Assembly: GCA_963805255.1 (NCBI GenBank)
Contig: CAWDTK010000017.1
Span: 84,374-148,373, forward strand
Length of the DNA stretch: 64,000 bases
Direction: 5' to 3'
From: Bog-532 sp963805255
GTDB lineage: Bacteria > Actinomycetota > Actinomycetes > Streptosporangiales > Streptosporangiaceae
In this document: positions 53,126-62,273 of the stretch, in pieces
How the letters are laid out: every line of letters begins with the position of its first letter
Numbering within the stretch: the first letter of the stretch is position 1
Program-made: the position numbers and the translations under genes
Notes under the pieces: generated by a model
What the model saw: the letters and a program-made list of their open reading frames with translations, nothing else
Database searches by the model: none
What the model was told of the DNA's origin: nothing

Positions 53126-53445
53126 CTGACCGGTAGGCGCAGGGCGTGCCCGGAGGCGAACCCTGCGCGTCCACCCTCGCTCATGGTTCCAGGCTGGGCC
53201 AGAGCCGCCCCGGCCCATCCGGTCCGCGCCTGCGCCGCCGCTGACCCGCCGTGCCGGACGAGCAGGGCACACCCCGGGTCACCGGGGCGAGCATCGTGCC
53301 GGCTTCGGGCAAGATCACGGATGCCTCCTCCCCAGCACGGTGAGCAGGCTGGCCGGAGACGGCGGCGACGCTGCCGCGGGCATGCTGGCACAGGCACATC
53401 GCAGAACCGTCATCAGCCAGAGCGCCGGCATAGCGGCGAATTGAG

Positions 53446-54198
53446 CTACCCGGCGACGGGCGGTGGGATGTCGCCGGAGGCCAGCGACTCGGGCTTGGGC
53501 TCGGGGTACAGCAGCCGGTGCAGCCCCGCGGCCACCAGGCCGCCCACCAGCGGCGCGACGATGAACAGCCACACCTGGTTCAGCGCGGTCCCGCCGACGA
53601 CGAGGGCCGGGCCGAGGCTGCGCGCGGGGTTGACCGAGGTGCCCGTGATCGGGATTCCGATCAGGTGCACCGCCGTCAGGGAGAAGCCGACGACGATGCC
53701 GGCGGTCGCCGCGTTCGCGGTCTTGCTGGTCGCGCCGAGCACGGCGAAGACGAACAGCGCGGTCAGGATGACCTCGGTCAGGAAGGCGCCCCCCGCGCTG
53801 ATGTGGATATGGCTCGCGGCGCCCCAGCCGTCCGTGCCCAGGCCCGTCTTCGACCTGCTGTAGAGCGGGGAGGTGCTGAACGTGCCCCACAGGAGCAGCG
53901 CCCCGAGGATGCCCCCGGCGAACTGGGCGGCCCAGTAGCCGGCGGCTTCGGTCAGTGAGATGCGGCCCGAGCCCCAGGCGCCGATGGTGACGGCCGGGTT
54001 GACATGGCTTCCGGAGATGGGGCCGATCACGTAGGCGAGCGTCAGCAGCACCAGGCCGAACGCGAGCGCGGTGGCGACGACCCCGGCCGCGAAGCTGGTC
54101 CCCGCGGTGCCGAACCCGAAACTCAGGGTGGCCACGCCGACGGCGAAATAAACCAGGATCCCCGTTCCGAGCAGTTCGGCCGCCATCCTCCGGATCAT
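53446..54198 (-). CDS. aqpZ: aquaporin Z-type channel
   Basis: Six-helix MIP channel with GSHVNPAVTIGAWGSG and GTSVNPARSLGPALVVGG as the two NPA half-helices. It starts MIRRMAAELLGTGILVYFAVG and has 250 residues. His before the first NPA and Arg after the second (NPAR) fit a water-selective filter. ATG 54198 has GGGAG 5 bases upstream. It is not closely similar to the aquaporin coupled to fumC. Confidence 0.92.
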   Translation of the reverse strand: MIRRMAAELLGTGILVYFAVGVATLSFGFGTAGTSFAAGVVATALAFGLVLLTLAYVIGPISGSHVNPAVTIGAWGSGRISLTEAAGYWAAQFAGGILGALLLWGTFSTSPLYSRSKTGLGTDGWGAASHIHISAGGAFLTEVILTALFVFAVLGATSKTANAATAGIVVGFSLTAVHLIGIPITGTSVNPARSLGPALVVGGTALNQVWLFIVAPLVGGLVAAGLHRLLYPEPKPESLASGDIPPPVAG

Positions 54199-54513
54199 GC
54201 CGCTCCCAGTTGCTCGCTATCCACAAGTCCTCAAGCGCTACTTTTGGCGCGTGCGCCTCATCTGTCAAGGACCGCGCCCGATCCGGTCCCGTTTGGCATG
54301 GTTTTTCGCTTTCGGCGCCGGGGTTTCCGGACGGTGCTGGGTGGCGCCGGCGCAGGGCGTGAGATTAAGCCGACGAATCGCCGCCGGCCCTGACGGCTTG
54401 CCGGCCTCATCCCGGATCTCATGAGCTTCCCGCGGATGTGCGTCTACCCGGCGGGTGTTATCTCGTCTCGGGAACGACCACGTATCCGCACCGTTGTCAG
54501 CGCCGGGCCCCGG
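54199..54513. other. spacer between aqpZ and nth
   Basis: About 315 bp in which I see no gene, repeat or strong hairpin. Confidence 0.5.
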
Positions 54514-55230
54514 CTAGATTCTCAGCCCGTGCTGGTCCGTCCTGACCAGCTTGCGCGCGGTCTCCTCATCGGTCGGGCCCGCGCCGAACGACGGGCACAG
54601 CCGGGCGATCCCGCATGCGCCGCACGCGGGCCGGCGAGCATGACAGACACGACGGCCGTGCCAGATCAGCCGGTGGGACGCCGCGATCCACTCCCGCCGC
54701 GGCAGCAGCGCGGCGACGTCTTGCTCGATCTTGTCCGGGCCGGTCTGCGCCGTCCAGCCGAACCGCCGCGCCAGCCGGGCAAAATGGGTGTCGACCGTGA
54801 GGCTTGGCTTACCGAAGGCATCGCCGAGCACCAGATTGGCGGTCTTGCGGCCAACACCTGGCAAGCTCACCAGCTCTTCCAGCGTGCCGGGAACCTCCCC
54901 GCCGAAGCGGTCGCACAACGCCTGGCCGAGGGCGGTGAGGGTCTTCGCCTTGGCCCGGAAAAACCCCGTCGGCTCGATCACCTGCTCAAGTTCCGCCCGG
55001 TCCGCGGCGGCATAGTCGGCGGCGGTGCGGTACCGGGCGAACAGCACCCGCGTCACCGCGTTCACCCGCCGGTCCGTGGTCTGGGCGGACAGAATCGCCG
55101 CCACCAGCAGCTCGAGCGGAGACGTGAAGTTCAGCTCGATATGCGCATCGGGATACAGCCGGGCGAGCTCACGGTTGATCCGGCGCGCTCGGCGTACCAG
55201 CGCGGTCCGCGACGGGGCAGCGTGGGCCAC
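54514..55230 (-). CDS. nth: endonuclease III
   Basis: DNA glycosylase/AP lyase removing oxidised pyrimidines. The helix-hairpin-helix is LPGVGRKTANLVLGDAFG with the catalytic Lys, followed by the catalytic Asp in TVDTHFARLARRFGW. The C-terminal [4Fe-4S] cysteines are CHARRPACGACGIARLC (C-x6-C-x2-C-x5-C). SAQTTDRRVNAVTRVLF is typical. GTG 55230; 238 residues, intact. Confidence 0.95.
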   Translation of the reverse strand: MAHAAPSRTALVRRARRINRELARLYPDAHIELNFTSPLELLVAAILSAQTTDRRVNAVTRVLFARYRTAADYAAADRAELEQVIEPTGFFRAKAKTLTALGQALCDRFGGEVPGTLEELVSLPGVGRKTANLVLGDAFGKPSLTVDTHFARLARRFGWTAQTGPDKIEQDVAALLPRREWIAASHRLIWHGRRVCHARRPACGACGIARLCPSFGAGPTDEETARKLVRTDQHGLRI

Positions 55231-55448
55231 CGCCCAAGCCTAAACCGGTGCGCTCTCCGGGACCTGGGCACCGGCGCGATCGTCATCCTTACCGGGAGTG
55301 GATCCGCGTCCGCCGTAAAGCGACGGCGGGAGCGATCGCCGCGCTGGCGACCGCCATCCTCACCAGCACCTTCACGACTTCGCAATAACCCTGACCTACA
55401 ATGACGGCCGCCATAATCGCAGACGGCAAACGAGCCTGAGGGTACGTG

Positions 55449-56321
55449 ATGATACTTGTCACCGGCGCCACCGGAAACATCGGCCGCGAACTGGTCAGCG
55501 AACTCGGCGCCAAGGGCGCCAAATTCCGCGTCCTGGTCCGCGACCCTGCCCGTACCACACTGCCCGAAAGCGCCCAGCGCTTCACCGGCGATCTGGCCGA
55601 GCCCGCGACGCTCACGCCCGCCTTCGACGGCGCCGACAGGCTGTTCCTGGTCACCCCGACATCGGCACCGATCACACCGAACACGCGGTGGCCGCCGCCC
55701 AGGCCGCCGGGATGCGCCACATCGTGCACCTGTCCTCTATCAGAGTTCTGAGTGACCCGCTGCCCGCGATGGGCCGCTGGCACCACTAGCGCGAGGAGAT
55801 GATCCGCGCCTCCGGCATACCCGCCACGTTACTGCGGCCCGACGCCTTCATGACCACCACCTGCCAATGGGTGCCCACAATCCGCGAGGGAGGGTATGTC
55901 CTCGACCCGCTCGGCCCGGGTCGCTACGCGCCGATCGATCCCGCCGATATTGCCGCGGTCGCCGCGCTGGCCCTGACCGAAGATGGCCATCAGGGCTAAG
56001 GACTACGTCCTCACGGGCGACGAGGCGCTTACGGTCGCCGAGCAGGTCCGGATTCTCGCCGAGGTGGCCGGCATCGACATCGAGGTCAAGCCGTCCGCAC
56101 CGGCTGAGGCCGTCCGGTCCCAATTCGGCGATGGCGCGCCCCAGGCGCTCGCCGACGCGATCATCGAACTCTACGAGGTCCTAGGTGCCAAGACCACCGG
56201 GCTCCGCACCAACACCGTCCAGCGGCTGCTCGGGCGCAGACCGCGGACGTTCGCGGACTGGTGCGCACGCAACGCGCGCGCATTTCAGTCGCCCGCGGTA
56301 GCCCCAATGCCGGGGAGTTAG
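55449..56321 (+). pseudogene. NmrA-like NAD(P)-binding protein, decayed
   Basis: ATG 55449 opens a Rossmann fold (MILVTGATGNIGRELVSELGAKGAKFRVLVRDPART). Three lesions follow: a frameshift near 55660, after which HTEHAVAAAQAAGMRHIVHLSSIRVLS is read in another frame; an in-frame TAG at 55787-55789; and a frameshift near 55999, before KDYVLTGDEALTVAEQVRILAEVAG. The C-terminal end (RTFADWCARNARAF) is recognisable, so the whole gene is present but broken. It abuts the IS copy. Confidence 0.78.
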
Positions 56322-56335
56322 AAGCTTGCAGATCA

Positions 56336-57062
56336 TTAACACGCTGTCTTGATCATTGATGGGATCGTTATGCCCTCCGTGGTCGCGAGGCTGTAGAGGT
56401 CGTCCAGGCTGGCGAGTCGGTGGGGACCGGGCCGGATGGCGTGCCGGGCCTGCTTCAGGAGCTGGCGGATCTCGCGGATGCGTCTGTTGATGGTCTCGGG
56501 CCGGACGCTGAACAGGGCGGCGATGGCGACCTGGGGCAGGGCGAGGCGCTGGTGGAGGGTGGCGGCCAGGAGCCGGTCGGCGAGGGTGAGTACGGGGCGG
56601 CGGCCGGTGCCGGGGGCGGCCAGCCGCGGACGGTGCCCGCGCCGCTTGTCCAGGTCCGCTTCCCGCTGCTGGTCGTGGAGCGTCATCAGCGCAGCGATCA
56701 GGGCGTCCCATTCCTGGGCTGACCGGCCGGTCAGCCCAGGAATGGCACAGCCAGGCCAGGTCGGGACTGGGCCGGTCAACGGATCGGTAGCACCGCTGGC
56801 CTGGTCGTATTCCTGCGGGTGGAGGGTGTAGTTCCAGTCGCCGTGCCAGCCGTGGCGGGTCAGCGGCAAGGCGTCCATCTGCCGGTCGCTGACCTGGATC
56901 CCGGTGTCGTAGGCGCTGGTATCGAGCTCGGCGTGCACGCGCAGTCCGGTGCGGGTGGTGGTGGCGGCGATGGTTCGCACGATGACTTCGTGGCTGGTCA
57001 GCGGCCGGCCCCGCCAGTTCATCATAATGTGGGAGAACAGCCGTGCTCGATTTTGTTCCATT
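56336..57062 (-). pseudogene. ISAzo13-type transposase, C-terminal half
   Basis: After the intron boundary at 57062 the gene continues KWN-K-IEH, then loses one base (IEH|RLF) and goes on as RLFSHIMMNWRGRPLTSHEVIV, matching the intact copy at 10998-12242. It then has a ~110-residue extension (LTLADRLLAATLHQRLALPQVAIAALFSVRPETINRRIREI) that the short copy lacks, ending SMIKTAC. Split by the intron, one-base frameshift, N-terminus truncated: three independent reasons to be inactive. Confidence 0.85.
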
Positions 57063-57640
57063 GTGCGTCCAGGAGGCTGGGGGTTGATCGTGTTAGGTGA
57101 TTGATCACTGGTCGTAAGCTCGTCGTCGCTTGCCGGTGAAAGTCCGGTCCGGGTAGCTGCCAGGAGGCCCGGTAGCAGGCTGGCGGCATCAGGGGGAAAC
57201 GCCTGGTGTCGGAGCCCAGCGTCGAAAGCCCTGTAAGGGGGAGCAAACGGACGGTCCGTAGCATCAAGCGAAGCCTGCCGCGTCGTGAAAATCCCCGCGA
57301 GAGCGGGACCAGGGAGAGCCGAGCCCGGAGTGTCAGGGCGAAGGCCATGGAAGCGGTGAAGATCCTGGAGGGCAGCCGCGAAGGACTCCCCGGCGTAAGG
57401 GGCGCGGAACGTCCGGACAGTGGCGGCGGGAACTGGAGAGGCCCTCCCCGGACCGGTGACCTGCGGAAGGTGTCGCCGGAGAACGGTGTCCTATAACCGA
57501 TGACCTCGGGAAGTGGACGACTGGCCGGGTGGGCGTCGGAGGGGGTCGTAGTACTGCTTGAGCCGGCCGGACAACATAACCGGCGGTGAGGGAAGGACCC
57601 CTGCTTCGTCGATGCGTGCTGATGCAGATGGAGGTGCCCG

Positions 57641-59029
57641 GTGAGTGCCGAGGTTTCGGCTAGTCCCACCGCCCTGGTGAAGGCTCCCTTGGACAAGGTG
57701 CGTGCCCTGCAGCACACGCTTTACCGGGCGGCCAAGGCCGATCCCGGACGACGGTTTCATGCGCTGTGGGACAAGGTCTACCGCAGAGACGTCCTGTGGC
57801 GTGGCTGGGTCGCGGTGCGTGCCAACAACGGCGCACCGGGCATTGACCGGACCACCCTGGACCAGGTCGAACGCGAGTACGGAGCGCTTCGCCTCGTGGA
57901 CGAGCTGGCCGCCGAGTTGCGGGAGGGCCGGTACCGCCCGCTGCCCGCGCGGGGAGTGCTGATTCCCAAGCCGGGCCGTGAGGGTGAGTACCGCCCGCTT
58001 TCCATCTCGGCGGTTCGCGACCGGGTCGTGCAGGCCGCTTTGAAGATCGTGCTTGAGCCGGTGTTCGAGGCGGACTTCCTGCCGTGCAGTTTCGGGTTCC
58101 GCCCGAAGCGGTCGCAGCATGACGCCTTGCAGGTGCTCATCGATGAGTCCTGGCGGGGCCGCCGGTGGGTGGTGGAGACGGACATCGCCAACTGCTTTTC
58201 GGCGATTCCGCATGACCGGTTGATGACAGCGATCGGGGAACGCGTGGCCGACCAGTCCGTTCTCAAGCTGATCCGGCAGATTCTGCGGGCCGGGGTCATG
58301 CAGGACGGGCAGGTCCGGCGAGAGGTGACCGGAGCCGCGCAAGGCGGTCCGGTCTCGCCGTTGCTCTGCAACGTCTACCTGCACCGGATCGACCGGGAAT
58401 GGAACGAACGTGAGCACGGTGTGATCGTCCGGTTCGCCGACGACGCACTGGTGATGTGCAGGACCCGGCAGCAGGCCGAGGCCGCGCTTGCGCGGCTGAG
58501 AGCATTGCTGGCCGAACTCGGCCTGGAGCCGAAGGAGGCCAAGACGGCCATCATCCATCTGGAGGAGGACGGCCCGGGGATGGACTTCCTGGGTTTCCAT
58601 CATCGGCTGGTGCGGTCGCGGAGAATGCGCGGAAACAAGAGTGTGGTGTTCCTTGCTCGCTGGCCCGCGGACAAGGCCATGCAGCATGCCCAGGACCGGA
58701 TTCGGGAGATCACCGACCGGTCCCGGCTGCTGCTGCCCGTCGAGACGGTGGTGGCGGAGCTGAACGTTTTCCTGACCGGCTGGGCCGGATACTTCAGGTT
58801 CGGCAACTCCACCGACCGGTTCGCGGTGATCAGGGAATTCACGCGGATGCGGATGGCGCTGTTTGTCGCCAAGAAACACAAACGCTCGCGTGGGTTCGGA
58901 CGATGGGTGGTGTCGTACGCGTCACCGAACCATCTGGGACTGAACGGCCTTGTCGGGAACGTCGTCGCACCCAGGCCCTTCCGGGACTGGCGGGGGAAGC
59001 CGAATGCCGGCGGTGAACGGCGTCGGTGA
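57641..59029 (+). CDS. ltrA: group II intron reverse transcriptase/maturase
   Basis: 462 residues. RT blocks are in order: NNGAPGIDRTTLDQV (RT0), YRPLPARGVLIPKPGREGEYRPLSISAVRDRVVQAAL (RT1-2), FRPKRSQHDALQVL and VETDIANCFSAIPHDRL, GAAQGGPVSPLLCNVYL, and the catalytic FADD (VRFADDALVMC; Phe in place of the usual Tyr). The maturase domain X (VVAELNVFLTGWAGYFRFG) follows; a C-terminal HNH endonuclease is absent, as in some lineages. GTG 57641 follows GGAGG by 6 bases. The frame is intact, so the intron may still be mobile. Confidence 0.94.
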   Translation: MSAEVSASPTALVKAPLDKVRALQHTLYRAAKADPGRRFHALWDKVYRRDVLWRGWVAVRANNGAPGIDRTTLDQVEREYGALRLVDELAAELREGRYRPLPARGVLIPKPGREGEYRPLSISAVRDRVVQAALKIVLEPVFEADFLPCSFGFRPKRSQHDALQVLIDESWRGRRWVVETDIANCFSAIPHDRLMTAIGERVADQSVLKLIRQILRAGVMQDGQVRREVTGAAQGGPVSPLLCNVYLHRIDREWNEREHGVIVRFADDALVMCRTRQQAEAALARLRALLAELGLEPKEAKTAIIHLEEDGPGMDFLGFHHRLVRSRRMRGNKSVVFLARWPADKAMQHAQDRIREITDRSRLLLPVETVVAELNVFLTGWAGYFRFGNSTDRFAVIREFTRMRMALFVAKKHKRSRGFGRWVVSYASPNHLGLNGLVGNVVAPRPFRDWRGKPNAGGERRR

Positions 59030-59060
59030 GCCGTGTGCGAGAGAACCGCATGCACGGTTC
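59028..59060 (+). ncRNA. group II intron domain V
   Basis: A 33-nt hairpin with GAGCCGTGTGCG and CGCATGCACGGTTC arms and an AGAGAAC loop; the AGC catalytic triad is present. It directly overlaps the maturase stop codon. Confidence 0.85.
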
Positions 59061-59195
59061 GAGGCGGCGGGGGCTGGAAACGGGGCAACCCTGGCCATGG
59101 TCACGGCAGTGAAGCGGCCCGCAGGCGAAAGCCGGGGAAAAGTGGCTGCCGGACCTAACGACAGGCGACGCCACCGCGCCAGCCCCCGACCCTAC

Positions 59196-60053
59196 TGGAG
59201 GTGCCGGGCGGGAAATGGCACGCGGTGACCTCCAGCCCGGTCTCCAGCGCCAGGGCGGCCAGTTCAGCCTTCCACGCGCGGGTGCGGTAGCCGTTGGAGC
59301 CGCCCGCGTCCGCGGTGATCAGCAGCCGCCGGGCCTGCGGATACTCGCTCCGGTCGGCCACGTTCCACCAGCGCCGGACCGACTCCACGGCGAAGGCGGC
59401 GGTGTCGTGGTCGGTGCCGACGCTGACCCAGCCGGCGTTGGCGGTGATGTCATAGACGCCGTAGGGCACCGCCTTGCCCAGGCTGTCATCGGGGAAGTCG
59501 TGCCTGCGGGCCGCCGCAGGCTCGCCCTCGGGCCGCCACTCCCGGCCTGCGTTCTTGAACTGGCCGACCAGCTCTTTTTTCTTGGTGTCCACGCTGATCA
59601 CCGGATCCGCGGTGCTCTGATGAGCCTTGACCTGCTCATTTATGTAGCGGAACTGCGCGTCCCGGTCCGGGTGCCGCTGGCCCTCGATGGTCTTGGCGTT
59701 GCCCTGCAGGCTGAACCCCTTCTCCCGCAGCAGGTCACCGACGGTGTCGGCGCCGACCCGGTGCCCTTGGCGGGTCAGCTCCGCGGCCAGGTTGCGGGTC
59801 GATTTCGCCGTCCACCGCAGCGGCGACATCGGATCGCCGCGCTCATCCGGCTCGACGAGGGCCAGCAGCGCCGGGCGCAGCCCCGGATCCAGCCCGGCCG
59901 CCCGCTTGCGTCCCCCGCCCGGCCGGCGGGCCCGGCCCAGCGGCTCGTCACCCGCATCCAGCTCATCGACTCCCAGGGACACCGTGGCCTCGCGGACTCC
60001 GGCGGCGCGGGCAACCGCCCGGATCCCGCCGTGCCCCAGCGCACGGGCGTGTC
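59196..60053 (-). pseudogene. ISAzo13-type transposase, N-terminal half (truncated)
   Basis: From HARALGHGGIRAVARAAGVREATVSLGVDEL (aligned with residue ~33 of the intact copy) through SVDTKKKELVGQFKNAGREW and LLITADAGGSNG to CHFPPGTS, where the intron begins. The first ~32 residues and the upstream terminal repeat are lost at about 60055. It has about 60-70% identity by eye to the copy at 10998. Confidence 0.85.
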
Positions 60054-60056
60054 AGG

Positions 60057-61269
60057 GCTAATGCGGGCGCGCCCGGTGTGGACGGCATGACCACGGAGGA
60101 GCTTGTTCCGTGGCTGCGGGAGCACTGGGCGGCGGTCCGGGAGGCCCTGGACGCGGGCACGTACCAGCCCTCGCCGGTTCGCCGGGTGGTGATCCCCAAG
60201 CCCGGGGGCGGCGAGCGTTTGCTGGGGGTGCCCATCTGCTTGGACCGGCTGGTTCAGCAGGCCATCGCGCAGGTGCTCACGCCTATCTTCGACCCGCATT
60301 TCTCGGGGTCGTCCTTCGGGTTCCGTCCTGGCCGGTCCGCCCACCAGGCGGTCAAGGTGGCCAGGCGGTGCATCCAGGACGGCCTGGAGTGGGTCGTGGA
60401 CATTGACCTGGACCGGTTCTTTGACCGGGTTCAGTTCGATGTGCTGATGGCGCGAGTGGCGCGCAAGGTGGACGACCGCAAGGTCCTCAGGCTCATCCGG
60501 AGGTATCTGGAGCCCGGGGTGATGGTCGACGGGATCAAGCAGCCGACGGTGGAGGGAACCCCGCAGGGTTCCCCGCTGTCGCCGATTTTGACCGGACATC
60601 ATGCTGGATGATCTGGACCGGGAGCTATGGAGCCGCGGTCACAGGTTCGTGAGGTATGCGGACGACCTGCGGGTCTTCGTGCGTACTGAGCGAGCCGCCC
60701 AAAGGGTGTCCGAGAGCGTCTGCGGCGTGATCGAACGGCGGCTGAAGCTGAAGGTGAACCGGGAGAAAATCCTCGATCCGGCACGCCGCGCAGGCGACGC
60801 TGCTGGGGTTCGGGTTCTCACTCACAGGCTCGCAGGTCACGATCCAGGTCGCCCCGAAGGCGGTTAAGCGGCTGAAGGACCGGTTGCGGATCTTGACCCG
60901 GCGGAGCTGGGGCGTGTCGATGGAGTTCCGCATCGGCAAGCTCAACAGGTTCACCACCGGTTCTCCGGGATGGCCTACTTCCGGCTCGCGGATACCGGGA
61001 ACTTGGCCCGCGAAACGGATAAGTGGCTGCGCCGCCGCCTGCGGCAGGTCCGCTGGAAGGAATGGAAGACCACCGCCGCCAAGCGGCACAACCTGCGGAT
61101 ACGCGGTATCTCCGAGAGCAACGCCCGCAAATGGGGCGGAACCAGCAAGGGATACTGGCGGGTTGCGGGCTCCAAGGTCCTCCAGGTGTCCCTGCCTAAT
61201 GCCTGCTGGAACCGCCTTGGCCTGAAGACCCTGAGCCAGACCTGGCAGCGTCTCAATCCGACGGCTTGA
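60057..61269 (+). pseudogene. second group II intron reverse transcriptase, 5'-truncated and frameshifted
   Basis: Begins abruptly at the RT0 motif (ANAGAPGVDGMTTEELVPWLREHW) right where the transposase fragment ends. VVIPKPGGGERLLGVPICLDRLVQQAIAQVL, VVDIDLDRFFDRVQFDVLM and TVEGTPQGSPLSPIL follow; then frameshifts near 60595, 60780 and 60950 scatter FVRYADDLRVFV (YADD intact) and the maturase part (WLRRRLRQVRWKEWKTTAAKRHNLR). The stop is at 61269. It is a different lineage from the intact intron. Confidence 0.85.
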
Positions 61270-61341
61270 CGAACCGCCGGATGCGGGCCCGCATGTCCGG
61301 TGGTGTGGGAGGGGGCGGGGCGACCCCGCCCCCTACCCGAT
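61269..61341 (+). ncRNA. domains V and VI and 3' end of the second group II intron
   Basis: ACGAACCGCCGGATGCGG, a GCC loop and CGCATGTCCGGTGGTGT make domain V (61269-61306). GGGGGCGGGG-CGA-CCCCGCCCCC then forms domain VI, and the intron ends about CTACCCGAT (61341). The 5' ribozyme domains are absent from the window, so it cannot splice. Confidence 0.8.
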
Positions 61342-61650
61342 CTCCGGAGCCTCTGCTGACTCCGGAGCCTCTGCCGCCCCGGCGGGCCTGACGGCAAGGA
61401 CCAGGCCAACGGCCGGGCCCGAAAACACGCGGCAAACCTACGCCGTCATTTGACTAGACCAGCGCTGGCATCTGAATGGCCAAGTCGCCTTGACGGTTAT
61501 CTGATCTGATCCGGCATCCGGGCTTGAAATCCGTCTTAGCGGGAAGGAAGGTGGAGCCATGCCATGAATCCTCTACTAACCCAGTCACCTCTCTGTGTCC
61601 GCCGCGCGTGTCGCGACCCCGGGCCAGGGACAAAGGCATGGACAGCTGCT
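61342..61650. other. spacer after the intron remnant
   Basis: About 310 bp. A short direct repeat (CTCCGGAGCCTCTGC at 61342-61374) is present; no gene is recognised. Confidence 0.45.
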
Positions 61651-61905
61651 ATGGACATCGGGGAGATCCTCGTGCTGGCACTTAGCATTCCCGGCATGTG
61701 CCTGCTCTTACTCATCCTCACGTGGGTGGAGGAGGGGCTCCGGGACGACGCCGAAGATAGCTGGGCGTCCCGGCCCGCCGCTGCCTGCAAGCGTGCACTG
61801 TGGCCAGTGCGCGCAACATCGCACATCAGGCATATCTGCCATGATTCAAAGCACCTGGCAAAGCTGCTGGTGCTACGGGCCAACCGGCCGGATGTTGACG
61901 TTTAA
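61651..61905 (+). CDS. possible small membrane protein
   Basis: 84 residues from ATG 61651: MDIGEILVLALSIPGMCLLLLILTWVEEGL, one membrane helix and a charged, His-containing tail. No good Shine-Dalgarno; the frame is open to 61564. Family not recognised. Confidence 0.35.
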   Translation: MDIGEILVLALSIPGMCLLLLILTWVEEGLRDDAEDSWASRPAAACKRALWPVRATSHIRHICHDSKHLAKLLVLRANRPDVDV

Positions 61906-62040
61906 ACGTCCCATACCGGCACATCCGTCATGGTCAGGAACACCCCGGCACCAGACCCGGCCTGCAGGCCGACCGGAAAGACCTCCCGTTGGCTACTCCC
62001 CAGCCTGGTCTTCGGTCTCTGCACCGGGAGCGTTGCTGAC

Positions 62041-62166
62041 TCAATCCCATGCGGTCCCGACTGCTTGCGTTTCGTAGGCTTCGCTGGTCGCGATGACTTG
62101 GCCGTTGGAGGCGACCAGGTTGAAGTGATACTTGCCGGTGGAACCCTTCTTCAGACCCGATTCCAT
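62041..62166 (-). pseudogene. truncated DUF1508 (YegP-like) gene
   Basis: MESGLKKGSTGKYHFNLVASNGQVIATSEAYETQ is the standard start of DUF1508 proteins. The second half of the repeat (normally SKASALNGIESVKKN...) is replaced by AVGTAWD and a stop, so the gene is truncated at about 62063. Confidence 0.65.
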
Positions 62167-62273
62167 GAGTAAGCCGGTGACACGCTCGTGTAAATGCCGA
62201 TAGGTGCCGCTCTGGCCTGGGATGATGATCGCTGCCAAGTGATGACCAGCCCAGCGGAGAGGACACCTATCTG

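Larger units (their letters stand above)
57063..59195 (+). mobile_element. complete group II intron
   Basis: 2,133 bp from GTGCG (57063, the canonical 5' end) to CCTAC (59195). Removing it rejoins the transposase text exactly: the flanks join as CCATT|TGGAGG, whose complement encodes TSKWN as in the intact copy. The first ~575 bp would fold into domains I-III, the ORF lies in domain IV, domain V is at 59028-59060, and domain VI lies between there and the 3' end. The intron is in the opposite orientation to the transposase gene. Confidence 0.88.
56318..60055 (-). mobile_element. second ISAzo13-type element, long form, interrupted by a group II intron
   Basis: Its transposase gene runs on the minus strand from about 60053 down to 56336 with a 2.1-kb intron inside. 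The end beside the stop carries, on the minus strand, TTAATGATCTGCAAGC, close to the end seen at 41499-41516. The other end is missing: the gene is cut at about residue 33 and joins a second intron fragment at about 60055. Confidence 0.7.

Noticed and set aside
59196..60053. An independent intact transposase gene
   Set aside because: It stops at the group II intron, lacks its N-terminus and the catalytic Glu, and continues at 57062.
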